From: Bhargavaea beijingensis
GTDB taxonomy: Bacteria; Bacillota; Bacilli; Bacillales_A; Planococcaceae
Assembly: GCF_900101985.1 (NCBI RefSeq)
Contig: NZ_FNAR01000011.1
Coordinates: 28,990 to 92,989 of the forward strand
Length of the DNA: 64,000 nucleotides
Direction of reading: 5' to 3'
The number at the start of each line of letters is the position of its first letter. Within the stretch, counting starts at the first letter, position 1. The position numbers and the translations under genes are program-made. The notes beneath the pieces are model-generated. The model worked only from the letters and a program-made list of their open reading frames with translations. It searched no databases and was not told the DNA's origin. Below are positions 29,138-40,999 of the stretch, piece after piece.

Positions 29138-29181
29138 CTTCTGATGTATAATGTAGGAAGAAGTGCAGAGGAGGGCTCCCG

Positions 29182-29340
29182 TTGAAAACGTCTTATCATG
29201 TCGCCATTATGGTGATCCTGATCGTCCTGTCCATTGCCCTATATAACCGCGGGCTTGCCGCGGCTCCGCTGATTCTGCTGTCCGTGCAGCTGTTTTATCT
29301 GTTCTTCAGCGGATGGAGAACGCTTAAAAACAAAAGTTGA
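29182..29340 (+). CDS. Small membrane protein, 52 residues
   Basis: A short gene starting at TTG 29182, six bases after a strong GAGGAGGG ribosome site (29168-29175). A TATAAT lies at 29147-29152 just upstream. The product begins MKTSYHVAIMVILIVLSIAL and has two hydrophobic segments (about 7-20 and 28-42) around a short loop NRGLAAA, ending WRTLKNKS. I do not recognise the family. It sits alone between the icmF terminator and rpoE. Confidence 0.6.
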   Translation: MKTSYHVAIMVILIVLSIALYNRGLAAAPLILLSVQLFYLFFSGWRTLKNKS

Positions 29341-29412
29341 CGGTGGCATAGCGGGAACCCGATTGTATATAATGGTGATTATGCCAACGCATGCAGAAAG
29401 GACGTGCTCCTG

Positions 29413-31699
<2,287 letters not shown>

Positions 31700-31708
31700 A
31701 CAATGGAC

Positions 31709-31744
31709 AAGCCGGACCCCCGCTTTTAAGCGGGGGTCCGGCTT
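31709..31744 (+). terminator. Hairpin after pyrG
   Basis: A perfect 17-bp stem (31709-31725 with 31728-31744) sits ten bases after the pyrG stop. The arm itself ends in CTT on both sides but no long T run follows, so it may act in both directions with limited efficiency. Confidence 0.7.
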
Positions 31745-31951
31745 GCTTAATGTTAGCTGGAGAAGCCTTGCTGAATTTAAACAACCAAGCGATAGCCGTT
31801 GGTCATTAGAGAATCCATGACCTGAAAAGTTGCACATGGTTTGTCTTCCGATGTCCGACTTCTATCAGAACCACCATAAGTTGTCAGATAGAGGTACTAA
31901 ATATATCACTTTTGCTTTATGATAGATCCATAACAGCTCATACATAGAAGA
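31745..31951. other. A+T-rich stretch without a gene
   Basis: About 200 bases between pyrG and ywjG that are clearly richer in A and T than the rest of the window. No open frame with a ribosome site and no known motif were seen. Confidence 0.4.
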
Positions 31952-31973
31952 CGCCCTGTGCGATAACAGGGCG
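31952..31973 (-). terminator. Probable terminator of ywjG
   Basis: Perfect 8-bp stem CGCCCTGT / ACAGGGCG just past the ywjG stop on the minus strand; the T tail is weak. Confidence 0.5.
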
Positions 31974-31979
31974 GGCGGT

Positions 31980-32498
31980 TCAGCTGTATTCAGCCAGCAA
32001 CTCCTCGTAGTCCATCCGGACGGCTTCATAGACGAAGAGCGCGGCAAGGGCGTGGGGGAAGACGGTCCGTCCGCCGTCCTCAGATGGAAGCAGGCCTCGC
32101 TTCACGCCGAGCGATACATAAGCGGTCGCAAGCCCGGCAAGCTCATTTCCCTCGGCGGCTTCCGGCTCGTCTGCCACGGCTGCAAACGGAATGAACTGGT
32201 CGGACAGCCGCCGGGCAAGCGCCAGTGCTTCTCCGTCAGAAACGCTGCGTGTAAAAATCCATACCCGGTCGGTGCTGTCGATTTCTTCTCCGCGATAGCG
32301 GACAGCTCCTTTTAGCGGCTCTTGCCCGCTGATGGCATTTGCACTCACGGCGCCAAGCTCTCCGAACGCAGCGATGAACACCCTTCCTTCTCCGGCGGTC
32401 GCCTGAGCGAGCAGGCGGGCCGTCATCCCGATCATCTCTTCTTCGCGCCCGGCAATGCGTTGAAGCAAGCCGGACATTTGTGTAGTCAACATCTTCAT
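31980..32498 (-). CDS. ywjG: DUF2529 protein YwjG
   Basis: A 172-residue protein matching B. subtilis YwjG (DUF2529, SIS-like fold) in size and position between pyrG and spo0F. It begins MKMLTTQMSGLLQRI and has RVFIAAFGELGAVSANA and DRVWIFTRSVSDGEALALA. Function unknown. A GGAGGGA ribosome site precedes the start on the minus strand. Unlike nearly all neighbours, it is transcribed leftward, divergent from spo0F. Confidence 0.82.
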   Translation of the reverse strand: MKMLTTQMSGLLQRIAGREEEMIGMTARLLAQATAGEGRVFIAAFGELGAVSANAISGQEPLKGAVRYRGEEIDSTDRVWIFTRSVSDGEALALARRLSDQFIPFAAVADEPEAAEGNELAGLATAYVSLGVKRGLLPSEDGGRTVFPHALAALFVYEAVRMDYEELLAEYS

Positions 32499-32603
32499 TT
32501 GAGAATCCCTCCGTTTTCATTATAAAGGAAGCCCCTGCCGCATCCAAAAAAGAGAACGATTGAAAGGATGCTTTGCAGGTGCAAGGAAATATTTCGGTAA
32601 TCA

Positions 32604-32630
32604 AAAGGAAATGATTATATTATCTCGAAT
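32604..32630 (+). promoter_or_regulatory. Candidate SigH promoter of spo0F
   Basis: AAAGGAAAT at 32604-32612 and CGAAT at 32626-32630 fit the SigH -35 (RnAGGAwWW) and -10 (GAAT) patterns with suitable spacing. B. subtilis spo0F is known to be read by SigH. Confidence 0.5.
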
Positions 32631-32670
32631 AGAAGAGAATGTAGAATATTTGGAAAGCGGGGACTGTCCT

Positions 32671-33027
32671 ATGAAACGCATATTGATCGTTGATGACCAG
32701 AATGGCATCCGCCTTTTGCTGGAAGAAGTGTTCAAGCGTGATGGGTACGAAACGTCCGTCGCCAAAAACGGATACGAAGCAATTGAACGGTTCAAAGACA
32801 CGCCGCCGGACTGCGTGCTGCTTGATATGAAGATGCCTGGGATGGACGGCATCGAAGTCCTGAGGGAGTTCAAGTCAAAAAGGCCCGAAATTCCGGTATT
32901 CATGATGACTGCATACGGAGAACAGGAGCAGATTGACGCGGCAAAAGCGCTGGGTGCCGAGAAGTATTTTACAAAACCGTTCGATATTCACCAGCTTCGC
33001 AGAGAGATCGGAGAAATCCTGTCGTGA
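32671..33027 (+). CDS. spo0F: Sporulation phosphorelay response regulator Spo0F
   Basis: A 118-residue single-domain receiver protein that carries phosphate from sporulation kinases to Spo0B. The acidic pocket IVDDQNGIR and the phospho-acceptor Asp52 in LLDMKMPGMDG, equivalent to B. subtilis Asp54, are present, with MTAYGE and the conserved Lys in TKPFD. No output domain follows. ATG 32671 is chosen by alignment; the upstream extension lies in the promoter region. Order spo0F-fbaA is as in B. subtilis. Confidence 0.95.
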   Translation: MKRILIVDDQNGIRLLLEEVFKRDGYETSVAKNGYEAIERFKDTPPDCVLLDMKMPGMDGIEVLREFKSKRPEIPVFMMTAYGEQEQIDAAKALGAEKYFTKPFDIHQLRREIGEILS

Positions 33028-33033
33028 CCGGCG

Positions 33034-33059
33034 GGCAGTGGCGGACACTGCCTGTTTTT
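33034..33059 (+). terminator. Terminator after spo0F
   Basis: Perfect 7-bp stem GGCAGTG / CACTGCC with a 5-base loop and a TGTTTTT tail. Confidence 0.8.
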
Positions 33060-33065
33060 GTTATG

Positions 33066-33102
33066 ATGGGAAGGTGTAAAAAATGAAATACTGACTTCCC
33101 AT
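33066..33102 (+). repeat. Inverted repeat upstream of fbaA
   Basis: Perfect 8-base arms ATGGGAAG (33066-33073) and CTTCCCAT (33095-33102) flank a 21-base A-rich loop and end just before the fbaA ribosome site. It could be an operator or a leader hairpin. Confidence 0.5.
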
Positions 33103-33122
33103 TTTCGAAGGAGGAATCGAGC

Positions 33123-33980
33123 ATGGCACTTGTTTCCATGACGGACATGCTGAATAAAGCAAGAAAAGAAGGCTATGCGGTCGGCCAGTTCAACATCAAC
33201 AACCTGGAGTTCACACAAGCGATCCTGCAGGCTGCGGAAGAAGAAAAATCCCCGGTCATCCTGGGGGTTTCAGAAGGAGCAGGCAAGTACATGGGCGGCT
33301 TCAAGGCTGTTGTTCCGATGGTGAAAGGCCTTATGGAATCCTATGGAACGACCGTTCCGGTCGCCATCCATCTGGACCACGGCTCTTCCTTTGAAAAATG
33401 CAAAGAAGCGGTGGATGCCGGATTCACATCGGTCATGATCGATGCGTCCTCGAAACCGCTTGAGGAAAACATCAGAATTACGGCTGAAGTCGTCGAATAT
33501 GCCCACGAACATGGAGCATCCGTTGAAGCGGAGCTTGGTGTCGTAGGCGGCCAGGAAGACGACGTGATCGCGGACGGCGTCATCTATGCCGACCCGAAAG
33601 AGTGTGAAGAGCTTGTGAAGCAGACGGACATTGACTGCCTCGCACCCGCGCTCGGATCGGTGCACGGTCCGTACAAGGGAGAACCGAATCTCGGTTTTAA
33701 AGAAATGGAAGAGATTTCGAAGCAGTCGGACCTTCCGCTTGTCCTCCACGGAGGTACGGGCATCCCGACCAAAGACATCCAGCGAGCCATCTCCCTCGGC
33801 ACGGCGAAAATCAACGTCAATACCGAGAACCAGATTGCGTCGACCAAAGTCATCCGTGAAATCCTGGACAATGACAAGCAGGTCTATGACCCGCGTAAAT
33901 ACCTCGGCCCTGCACGGGAAGCCATCAAAGAGACGGTCCAAGGCAAAATGCGTGAATTCGGCAGTTCCGGGAAAGCTTAA
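33123..33980 (+). CDS. fbaA: Fructose-bisphosphate aldolase, class II
   Basis: A 285-residue zinc aldolase of glycolysis and gluconeogenesis. Catalytic Asp85 and zinc ligand His86 are in HLDHGSS, and His181 ([10 protein letters not shown]) and His209 (VLHGGTG) complete the site. Length and order with spo0F and tal follow B. subtilis. AAGGAGG precedes the ATG. Confidence 0.96.
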   Translation: MALVSMTDMLNKARKEGYAVGQFNINNLEFTQAILQAAEEEKSPVILGVSEGAGKYMGGFKAVVPMVKGLMESYGTTVPVAIHLDHGSSFEKCKEAVDAGFTSVMIDASSKPLEENIRITAEVVEYAHEHGASVEAELGVVGGQEDDVIADGVIYADPKECEELVKQTDIDCLAPALGSVHGPYKGEPNLGFKEMEEISKQSDLPLVLHGGTGIPTKDIQRAISLGTAKINVNTENQIASTKVIREILDNDKQVYDPRKYLGPAREAIKETVQGKMREFGSSGKA

Positions 33981-34061
33981 AAACAGGGAAGGAATCGGGA
34001 GAGGTGCGGGGCATCATCTCCTTCTTTCCATTCATCAGTGATACTCCAGGGAGGAACAGAC

Positions 34062-34709
34062 ATGAAATTTTTCATCGATACAGCCAATTTTGACGAGATT
34101 AAAGAAGCCCACGCATGGGGCATATTGTCCGGTGTCACGACAAACCCGTCGCTCGTCGCAAAGGAAAACGTGTCATTTCACGAGCGCCTGAAAGAGATTG
34201 CAGAATTGGTTCCGGGCTCGGTCAGCGCGGAAGTCATCTCAACAGACGCGGAAGGGATGATCCGCGAAGGGCGCGAGCTTGCAGAACTCGCCCCGAACAT
34301 CACAGTCAAGCTTCCGATGACGCCCGAAGGCCTGAAGGCATGCTCCACCTTCGCCAAGGAGGGCATCAAGACAAACGTCACCCTCATCTTCAGTGCCAAT
34401 CAGGCGCTTCTCGCAGCTCGTGCGGGCGCAACATACGTCTCGCCGTTCCTCGGCCGCCTGGATGACATTGGCCATAATGGGATGGATCTAATTGCGACCA
34501 TTTCCGAGATCTTTATCCAGCACGGCATCGAAACTGAAATTATCGCGGCGTCGATCCGCCATCCACAGCACATTACGGATGCTGCGCTGAACGGTGCGCA
34601 TATCGCGACCACTCCGCTCAAAGTACTGAAACAGATGTTCAACCACCCGCTGACGGACAAGGGCCTTGAAGCGTTTCTCGCGGACTGGAACAAGCGGACT
34701 GCCGAGTGA
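34062..34709 (+). CDS. tal: Small transaldolase (fructose-6-phosphate aldolase-like)
   Basis: A 215-residue member of the short transaldolase family (B. subtilis YwjH). It opens [16 protein letters not shown], has [12 protein letters not shown], and the Schiff-base Lys83 in [11 protein letters not shown]. It works in the non-oxidative pentose phosphate pathway. ATG 34062 follows GGGAGGA. The stop is close to murZ. Confidence 0.93.
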   Translation: MKFFIDTANFDEIKEAHAWGILSGVTTNPSLVAKENVSFHERLKEIAELVPGSVSAEVISTDAEGMIREGRELAELAPNITVKLPMTPEGLKACSTFAKEGIKTNVTLIFSANQALLAARAGATYVSPFLGRLDDIGHNGMDLIATISEIFIQHGIETEIIAASIRHPQHITDAALNGAHIATTPLKVLKQMFNHPLTDKGLEAFLADWNKRTAE

Positions 34710-34738
34710 CGGAACTTTTTCGGAACGAGGGAAATGAA

Positions 34739-36034
34739 ATGGACGTTTATAAAATCAACGGCGGACGGGATCTGAAAGGCACCATCAAGGTGAGCGGCGC
34801 CAAAAACAGCGCAGTCGCCCTGATTCCTGCTTCCATCCTGGCCAACTCGGAAGTTTCGATCGAAGGCCTGCCGGAAATCGCTGATGTATTCACGCTGAAA
34901 ACACTGCTTGAGGAGATTGGTGGCGTGGTCACCTTCCGGGACGGGACAATGACGATCGACCCGTCGGAAATGATCGCCATGCCGCTTCCTAACGGCAATG
35001 TCAAAAAACTGCGCGCATCCTACTATCTGATGGGAGCGATGCTCGGCCGTTTCGGCAAAGCCGTGATCGGCCTTCCGGGCGGCTGCCACCTCGGGCCTCG
35101 CCCGATCGATCAGCATATCAAAGGCTTCGAGGCGCTCGGCGCGAAAGTCACGAATGAACACGGCTCGATTTACCTGCGTGCCGAAAAACTGCGGGGCGCG
35201 AAAATCTACCTGGATGTGGCAAGTGTCGGCGCGACAATCAATATCATGCTAGCAGCTGTTCTTGCCGAAGGCCGTACGACCATTGAAAATGCGGCGAAAG
35301 AGCCGGAAATCATCGATGTTGCGACTTTACTGTCAAACATGGGGGCCAACATCAAAGGGGCCGGGACCAATATCATCAGAATTGATGGGGTCGAGTCTCT
35401 GTCCGGTACGGCCCATACGATCATTCCCGACCGGATCGAAGCGGGGACTTTCATGATCATGGCCGCTGCGGTGGGTGCCGGTGTCACGGTTGATAACGTG
35501 ATTCCGTTCCACGTTGAGGCCCTGACAGCGAAACTTCGTGAAATGGGCGTCGAAGTCCTCGAAGAAGAGGAGCGGATCGTCATTCCCAAGCCGGAACGTC
35601 CGCTTAAATCCGTAGATGTGAAGACCCTGGTGTACCCGGGGTTTGCGACCGATCTCCAGCAGCCGATGACGGTTCTGCTTACACAGGCTGACGGGACTTC
35701 TGTTGTGACCGATACCATTTACTCCGCACGCTTTAAACATATCGACGAACTGCGCCGCATGAATGCGGCCGCCCGCGTCGAGGGAAGTTCGGCGATCATC
35801 GCGGGCCCGGTGAAACTCCAGGGGGCATCCGTAAGGGCGACCGATCTGAGAGCGGGGGCGGCGCTCGTGCTTGCCGGATTGATTGCAGAAGGCGAGACGG
35901 AAGTTCAGGCGATCCACCATATCGAGCGCGGGTACTCCAACCTGATCGGCAAGCTTAGCGGTCTCGGTGCGGACATTCGCAAGGTGAGCGTGCCGGAGGG
36001 CGCCACATCCGTGAAGGACGGCGGCAATCACTGA
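34739..36034 (+). CDS. murZ: UDP-N-acetylglucosamine 1-carboxyvinyltransferase MurZ
   Basis: A 431-residue EPSP-synthase-fold enzyme for the first committed step of peptidoglycan synthesis. The catalytic Cys116 lies in [12 protein letters not shown], slightly different from the GGCAIGSRP of the second copy. It is the MurZ (MurAB) paralog by its position between tal and glpX; MurAA is at 56986. ATG 34739 is preferred over the upstream ATG 34706, which overlaps tal. Confidence 0.93.
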   Translation: MDVYKINGGRDLKGTIKVSGAKNSAVALIPASILANSEVSIEGLPEIADVFTLKTLLEEIGGVVTFRDGTMTIDPSEMIAMPLPNGNVKKLRASYYLMGAMLGRFGKAVIGLPGGCHLGPRPIDQHIKGFEALGAKVTNEHGSIYLRAEKLRGAKIYLDVASVGATINIMLAAVLAEGRTTIENAAKEPEIIDVATLLSNMGANIKGAGTNIIRIDGVESLSGTAHTIIPDRIEAGTFMIMAAAVGAGVTVDNVIPFHVEALTAKLREMGVEVLEEEERIVIPKPERPLKSVDVKTLVYPGFATDLQQPMTVLLTQADGTSVVTDTIYSARFKHIDELRRMNAAARVEGSSAIIAGPVKLQGASVRATDLRAGAALVLAGLIAEGETEVQAIHHIERGYSNLIGKLSGLGADIRKVSVPEGATSVKDGGNH

Positions 36035-36107
36035 CCTGAATCTGTAGGACGAAACAGCGGCCGGCGGCAGGTTTTCTTGCCGGACGGGCCGTATACTGAT
36101 TTTGCTT

Positions 36108-36124
36108 TCCCCGCAAGGCGGGGA
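36108..36124 (+). other. Small hairpin next to the glpX ribosome site
   Basis: TCCCCGC / GCGGGGA with a 3-base loop directly precedes the AGAAAGGAAG ribosome site of glpX and might influence its translation or stability. Confidence 0.35.
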
Positions 36125-36139
36125 GAAAGGAAGTGCACG

Positions 36140-37105
36140 ATGGAACGCAGCTTATCGATGGAATTGGTCCGTGTCACAGAGGCGGCGGCACTCAACTCCG
36201 CACGCTGGATGGGACGGGGACTGAAGAACGAAGCGGACGACGCGGCGACAAGTGCGATGCGCACCGTTTTTGATACGATCCCGATGCAGGGGGTTGTTGT
36301 CATAGGCGAAGGCGAAATGGACGAAGCGCCAATGCTCTACATAGGAGAGGAACTCGGCACCGGTACGGGACCCGCGGTCGATGTCGCGGTCGACCCGCTT
36401 GAAGGGACGAACATCGTCGCATCCGGCGGGTGGAACGCGCTCGCGGTTCTTGCAGTCGCTGACCGGGGGAACCTTCTTCACGCACCGGATATGTACATGG
36501 AAAAAATTGCGGTCGGACCGGAGGCTGTCGGCCAGATTGATATCGACGCCCCGATCATTGATAACCTGCGTGCAGTCGCCAAGGCGAAAAACAAAGACAT
36601 CGGGGATGTTGTCGCGACGGTTCTGCATCGTGACCGTCATGCGAAAATCATCCAGGAAATCCGGGATGCCGGCGCGCGTATCAAGCTGATCAATGACGGC
36701 GATGTTGCCGGTGCGATCAACACGGCGTTTGATGACACGGGGGTGGACATCCTGTTCGGCTCCGGAGGCGCGCCGGAAGGGGTCATTTCGGCGGTCGGCC
36801 TGAAATGCCTCGGCGGAGAAATCCAGGGACGCCTCGTTCCGTCCAATGACACGGAAATTGAGCGCTGCCACAAGATGGGCATCGAGATTGAAAAAGTGCT
36901 CAGGATGGAAGACCTTGTCAAAGGTGACGACGCCATCTTCGCTGCAACCGGCGTAACGGACGGGGAGCTCCTCAAAGGCGTCCAGTTCAAAGGTGCATAT
37001 GGCTCGACGCATTCCCTTGTCATGCGTGCCAAATCCGGCACGGTGCGATTTGTCGAAGGGCGGCACAGTCTCCAGAAAAAGCCGCACTACGTCATGGAAT
37101 ATTGA
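36140..37105 (+). CDS. glpX: Class II fructose-1,6-bisphosphatase GlpX
   Basis: A 321-residue lithium-sensitive-type phosphatase that dephosphorylates fructose 1,6-bisphosphate in gluconeogenesis. Metal and phosphate sites are visible in [19 protein letters not shown] and [10 protein letters not shown]. subtilis YwjI at the same place is the counterpart. ATG 36140 follows GAAAGGAAG. Confidence 0.94.
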   Translation: MERSLSMELVRVTEAAALNSARWMGRGLKNEADDAATSAMRTVFDTIPMQGVVVIGEGEMDEAPMLYIGEELGTGTGPAVDVAVDPLEGTNIVASGGWNALAVLAVADRGNLLHAPDMYMEKIAVGPEAVGQIDIDAPIIDNLRAVAKAKNKDIGDVVATVLHRDRHAKIIQEIRDAGARIKLINDGDVAGAINTAFDDTGVDILFGSGGAPEGVISAVGLKCLGGEIQGRLVPSNDTEIERCHKMGIEIEKVLRMEDLVKGDDAIFAATGVTDGELLKGVQFKGAYGSTHSLVMRAKSGTVRFVEGRHSLQKKPHYVMEY

Positions 37106-37114
37106 TCAATCTGT

Positions 37115-37146
37115 GCCCGGCGGAAACGCCGGGCATCTCCTTCTTC
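37115..37146 (+). terminator. Probable terminator after glpX
   Basis: Perfect 8-bp stem GCCCGGCG / CGCCGGGC with a GAAA tetraloop, followed by a pyrimidine-rich tail. Confidence 0.65.
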
Positions 37147-37210
37147 ATCACTTCGCAACGCCTGCGGGCGGCTGCCATCCCCCAACTGAACGAAAAGAGG
37201 TGACCGCCCA

Positions 37211-38497
37211 ATGGCGGAAGAGCTCACACTGGCTGGCATGCAGGAAAAGACCCTCAAGGAACTTTACGGGCTAGCCCGTAAATTGAATATCTCCTACTAC
37301 AGCAAACTAACGAAAAAAGAACTTATTTTTGCAATCCTGAAATCGCGTGCTGAGCAGGAAGGTTACTTCTTTATGGAAGGCGTGCTGGAAATCATCCCGA
37401 CGGAGGGCTATGGCTTCCTCCGGCCGATCAACTATTCACCGAGTATGGAAGATATTTATATCTCCGCTTCCCAGATTCGCCGGTTCGACCTGCGAAACGG
37501 TGACCGGGTGAGCGGAAAAGTCCGCCCGCCCAAGGAGAATGAGCGCTACTACGGCCTCTTGCAGGTCGGAGCGGTCAACGGTGAAGACCCGGAAGTCGCG
37601 AAGGAGCGTGTCCATTTCCCGGCACTGACTCCGCTTTATCCGGAAAGGCAGATCAAACTCGAAACCACTCCGGACAAGCTGTCGACCCGCATCATGGACA
37701 TCGTCTCCCCGGTCGGCTTCGGCCAGCGTGGTCTCATCGTCGCACAGCCGAAAGCGGGAAAAACCCAACTGCTGAAGGAGATTGCCAATGCCATCACGGA
37801 AAACCATCCCGAGGCAGAACTGATCGTTCTTCTTGTCGATGAACGCCCGGAAGAAGTCACGGACATTGAACGCTCTGTGGAAGCGGATGTCGTCAGCTCG
37901 ACGTTTGATGAGCTGCCCGACCACCACGTCCGTGTGGCTGAACTTGTGCTCGAACGGGCGATGCGCCTTGTCGAGCATAAGCGGGACGTCATCATCCTGA
38001 TGGACTCGATCACGCGTCTCGCCCGTGCCTACAACCTCGTCATCCCGCCAAGCGGCAGGACACTGTCCGGCGGGATCGACCCGGCCGCACTCCACAGGCC
38101 AAAGCGGTTTTTTGGTGCCGCTCGCAACCTCGAGGAAGGCGGCAGCCTGACAATCTTGGCAACGGCACTTGTGGAGACAGGTTCCAGGATGGATGACGTC
38201 ATCTATGAAGAGTTCAAGGGGACCGGCAACATGGAACTTCATCTGGACCGCAATCTTGCCGAACGCAGGATCTTCCCGGCATTGGACATTCGCCGGTCCG
38301 GCACACGCAAAGAGGAACTTCTCCTTCCGAAACAGCGGCTGGACAAGCTATGGGCGATCCGCCGCACGTTCACGGACACGCACGACTTTGTGGAACGCTT
38401 CCTGAAAAAACTCCGCAACACGAAAAGCAACGAAGAATTCTTCGAACTGCTGAACAGGGAAATGAAAGAAAAGCGGGGCGGCAAGGGACTGCTGTGA
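37211..38497 (+). CDS. rho: Transcription termination factor Rho
   Basis: A 428-residue RNA helicase. The N-terminal helical and cold-shock RNA-binding domains include EGYGFLRP and [15 protein letters not shown]; the ATPase core has Walker A PKAGKTQ (near 180), LVDERPEEV and the hexamer motifs [11 protein letters not shown] and [10 protein letters not shown]. No insertion of the high-G+C type is present in the N-terminus. Order glpX-rho-rpmE is conserved. Confidence 0.97.
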   Translation: MAEELTLAGMQEKTLKELYGLARKLNISYYSKLTKKELIFAILKSRAEQEGYFFMEGVLEIIPTEGYGFLRPINYSPSMEDIYISASQIRRFDLRNGDRVSGKVRPPKENERYYGLLQVGAVNGEDPEVAKERVHFPALTPLYPERQIKLETTPDKLSTRIMDIVSPVGFGQRGLIVAQPKAGKTQLLKEIANAITENHPEAELIVLLVDERPEEVTDIERSVEADVVSSTFDELPDHHVRVAELVLERAMRLVEHKRDVIILMDSITRLARAYNLVIPPSGRTLSGGIDPAALHRPKRFFGAARNLEEGGSLTILATALVETGSRMDDVIYEEFKGTGNMELHLDRNLAERRIFPALDIRRSGTRKEELLLPKQRLDKLWAIRRTFTDTHDFVERFLKKLRNTKSNEEFFELLNREMKEKRGGKGLL

Positions 38498-38602
38498 TAG
38501 GGATTAAGAAGACAGCAGCGGCCGTCGGACGGTGAAGTGCTGGCGTTGACATACTGCCACGGCCGCCAGAATTGCCCTGAATAAAAAGCCCGGATTTATC
38601 AG

Positions 38603-38631
38603 TTGCATTGCCCTGTTTCCGATGCTATACT
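38603..38631 (+). promoter_or_regulatory. SigA promoter with extended -10 for rpmE
   Basis: TTGCAT at 38603-38608 and TATACT at 38626-38631 with a 17-base spacer; TGC just before the -10 makes it an extended -10 promoter. Confidence 0.75.
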
Positions 38632-38639
38632 GTGAAATG

Positions 38640-38745
38640 TAAGTTTGTGACTATCTGACAGCATATACGGCTCGCCTGTATGGTCGTGTAAGGCTGCAGT
38701 ACGATAATTTAACTCTGTTCCAGATGGTTCAGGGCGAGAGGAGAA
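38640..38745 (+). promoter_or_regulatory. rpmE leader, possible L31 autoregulatory RNA
   Basis: The leader between promoter and rpmE is over 100 bases long. It contains a stem-loop in which CAGC (near 38660) pairs with GCTG (near 38693) around an inner ATAC/GTAT helix. L31 leaders that bind their own protein are known in Firmicutes; this match is by position and structure only. Confidence 0.4.
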
Positions 38746-38752
38746 GAATTTC

Positions 38753-38968
38753 ATGAAAACAGCCATTCATCCGGAATACAAAACAGCGAAAGTGACTTGC
38801 TCTTGCGGCAACACCTTCGAAACAGGTTCCGTGAAAGAAGACATCAAAGTTGAAGTCTGCTCCGAGTGCCACCCATTCTACACGGGTCGCCAGAAGTTCG
38901 CTGCAGCCGACGGCCGTATCGACCGCTTCAACAAGAAATATGGCCTCAAAGAAGAAGGCCAGGAGTAA
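38753..38968 (+). CDS. rpmE: Ribosomal protein L31 (zinc form)
   Basis: A 71-residue large-subunit protein. The zinc ligands Cys16 and Cys18 in CSCG and Cys37 and Cys40 in CSECH are present, so this is the zinc-containing version rather than the zinc-free YtiA type. GAGAGGAGAAG precedes the ATG. A strong terminator follows. Confidence 0.97.
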   Translation: MKTAIHPEYKTAKVTCSCGNTFETGSVKEDIKVEVCSECHPFYTGRQKFAAADGRIDRFNKKYGLKEEGQE

Positions 38969-38976
38969 TTCCTGCC

Positions 38977-39014
38977 AAAAACCCGCCCGCCGCATCTGCT
39001 GCGGGCGGGTTTTT
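38977..39014 (+). terminator. Rho-independent terminator after rpmE
   Basis: Stem ACCCGCCCGC / GCGGGCGGGT extended by A/T pairs, with a TTTTT tail. Confidence 0.92.
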
Positions 39015-39164
39015 GTGTGTCCGGATCCGCGGTCGCCATCAACATGCCATAACACAACCACCGCCAAAAATAAAGACGGGAAATCCCTCAGGAAATCCGT
39101 TAAGATAAAAATCTGAAATGCCAGGATCGGGGGATTGCCCCTGAGTTTGAAAGGGGAAAACCGG

Positions 39165-39776
39165 ATGTTCGTATCAATGCAGGGAGGCTGGGCCGAAGTG
39201 ATCAGCGGCAGCATGTTCTCAGGAAAGTCTGAGGAACTGATCCGTCGTGTCCGCCGCGCCCAGTTTGCCAAACAATCGATAGCGGTATTTAAACCGGCCA
39301 TTGATGACCGTTACAGCGAGACGGCGGTTGTCAGCCATAACGGGAATGAGATTGTCGCTCTCCCTGTTGCCAAGGCGGCTGATATCTGGCGCCACATTGA
39401 TGATTCGGTCGATGTGGTCGGAATCGATGAGGCCCAATTTTTTGATGTGGGGATCGTGGATACGGTGGCAGAGCTTGCAAACCACGGCTACCGGGTCATC
39501 ATTGCAGGCCTTGACCAGGACTTCCGCGGTGAGCCGTTCGGCCCGATGCCGGAGCTGATGGCCACAGCGGAGCTTGTCACGAAATTGCAGGCAGTCTGTG
39601 CGGTATGCGGATCGCCGGCCAGCAGGACACAGCGGCTGATCGACGGCAAGCCGGCGCATTACAATGACCCGGTCATCCTTGTCGGGGCGGATGAAGCTTA
39701 CGAGCCGCGTTGCCGCCTTCACCATGAAGTGCCGAATGGAGTGTCCGTAAAAAGCCGCTCCGATGCAGAAAACTAA
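39165..39776 (+). CDS. tdk: Thymidine kinase
   Basis: A 203-residue type II thymidine kinase that salvages deoxythymidine. P-loop [14 protein letters not shown], the Walker B-like DEAQFF, the LASSO-region [14 protein letters not shown] and zinc cysteines CAVC with a C-terminal CRLHH are present. ATG 39165 follows AAGGGG; the product aligns with B. subtilis Tdk from the start. Confidence 0.95.
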   Translation: MFVSMQGGWAEVISGSMFSGKSEELIRRVRRAQFAKQSIAVFKPAIDDRYSETAVVSHNGNEIVALPVAKAADIWRHIDDSVDVVGIDEAQFFDVGIVDTVAELANHGYRVIIAGLDQDFRGEPFGPMPELMATAELVTKLQAVCAVCGSPASRTQRLIDGKPAHYNDPVILVGADEAYEPRCRLHHEVPNGVSVKSRSDAEN

Positions 39777-39797
39777 AACAATCATGATTGACCGATA

Positions 39798-39827
39798 CAC
39801 CCGGCCGATGACGGCCGGGTGCTTTTT
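39798..39827 (+). terminator. Rho-independent terminator after tdk
   Basis: Perfect 10-bp stem CACCCGGCCG / CGGCCGGGTG with a 4-base loop and five T residues. Confidence 0.93.
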
Positions 39828-39922
39828 GGTTATAATAATAGGATGGATCAACAGTAAAACCGTTAAGGGGACCGCTTAGGCCCCCTGCAAATACCTGATG
39901 TTGCGGGAGGATGGATTCCCTT

Positions 39923-40999
39923 ATGTATGAACGTCTTCAGGCGGTGGAAGACCGCTATGAGAAACTGAATGAAATGCTGAGTGACCCGGAAGTTGTCCGG
40001 GATACGGATCTCCTGAGAAAATACTCCAAGGAACAGTCGGAGATCGCGGAGACTGTTGAAGTCTATCGTGCATATAAAAAAGCCTCGGACGAGCTTACGG
40101 GTGCAAAGGAATTGCTTGAAGACAAGTTGGACACGGAGATGAAGGAACTCGTGAAAGAAGAAGTCTCGGAGCTTGAAACAGGGATCGGGGAAATGGAGGA
40201 GAAGCTGAAGCTTCTCCTCTTGCCGAAAGACCCGAATGACACGAAAAATGTCATCATGGAAGTTCGGGGAGCTGCGGGCGGGGATGAAGCGGCACTTTTC
40301 GCGGGAGATCTCTTCCGTATGTACAGCCGCTATGCGGAGTCCAAAGGCTGGAAGACAGAGGTGATCGATGCTTCACCAACAGGTCTCGGCGGCTTCAAGG
40401 AAATCATCTTCATGATCAGCGGAAGCGGCGCCTATTCCCGTCTTAAATTTGAGAACGGGGCACACCGTGTCCAGCGCGTGCCCGAGACGGAGTCGGGCGG
40501 CCGAATCCATACATCCACTGCAACCGTCGCCTGCCTGCCTGAAACAGAGGAAGTTGAAATTGACATCCATGACAAGGATATCCGTGTCGACACTTTCGCT
40601 TCGAGCGGACCGGGCGGCCAGTCGGTCAATACGACGATGTCCGCAGTGCGCCTGACACACCTGCCGACAGGGATTGTGGTTTCCTGCCAGGATGAGAAAT
40701 CCCAGATCAAGAACAAGGAAAAGGCGATGAAAGTGCTGCGTGCGCGAGTGTATGACAAGTTTCAGCGGGAAGCACAGGCAGAGTATGACGCAATCCGCAA
40801 ATCTGCAGTCGGGTCAGGGGACCGCTCCGAGCGGATCCGGACGTACAACTTCCCGCAAAACCGCGTGACCGACCACCGGATCGGCCTGACCATTCAAAAG
40901 CTGGATCAGATCATCAGCGGGAAGCTCGATGAAGTGATCGATGCCCTCATCATGGAAGAACAAGCCGCACGCCTGGAGTCGCTTGATGCAGCAGAGTGA
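39923..40999 (+). CDS. prfA: Peptide chain release factor 1
   Basis: A 358-residue class 1 release factor reading UAA and UAG. The GGQ loop [12 protein letters not shown] that triggers peptide release is intact. ATG 39923 matches the B. subtilis start; ATG 39911 abuts the GGGAGG site and is less likely. It overlaps prmC, whose product methylates this GGQ glutamine. Confidence 0.96.
   Translation: MYERLQAVEDRYEKLNEMLSDPEVVRDTDLLRKYSKEQSEIAETVEVYRAYKKASDELTGAKELLEDKLDTEMKELVKEEVSELETGIGEMEEKLKLLLLPKDPNDTKNVIMEVRGAAGGDEAALFAGDLFRMYSRYAESKGWKTEVIDASPTGLGGFKEIIFMISGSGAYSRLKFENGAHRVQRVPETESGGRIHTSTATVACLPETEEVEIDIHDKDIRVDTFASSGPGGQSVNTTMSAVRLTHLPTGIVVSCQDEKSQIKNKEKAMKVLRARVYDKFQREAQAEYDAIRKSAVGSGDRSERIRTYNFPQNRVTDHRIGLTIQKLDQIISGKLDEVIDALIMEEQAARLESLDAAE

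Noticed and set aside
31865..32047. A 60-codon minus-strand frame overlapping the end of ywjG
   Set aside because: No ribosome site, overlaps ywjG in another frame and lies partly in the A+T-rich spacer.
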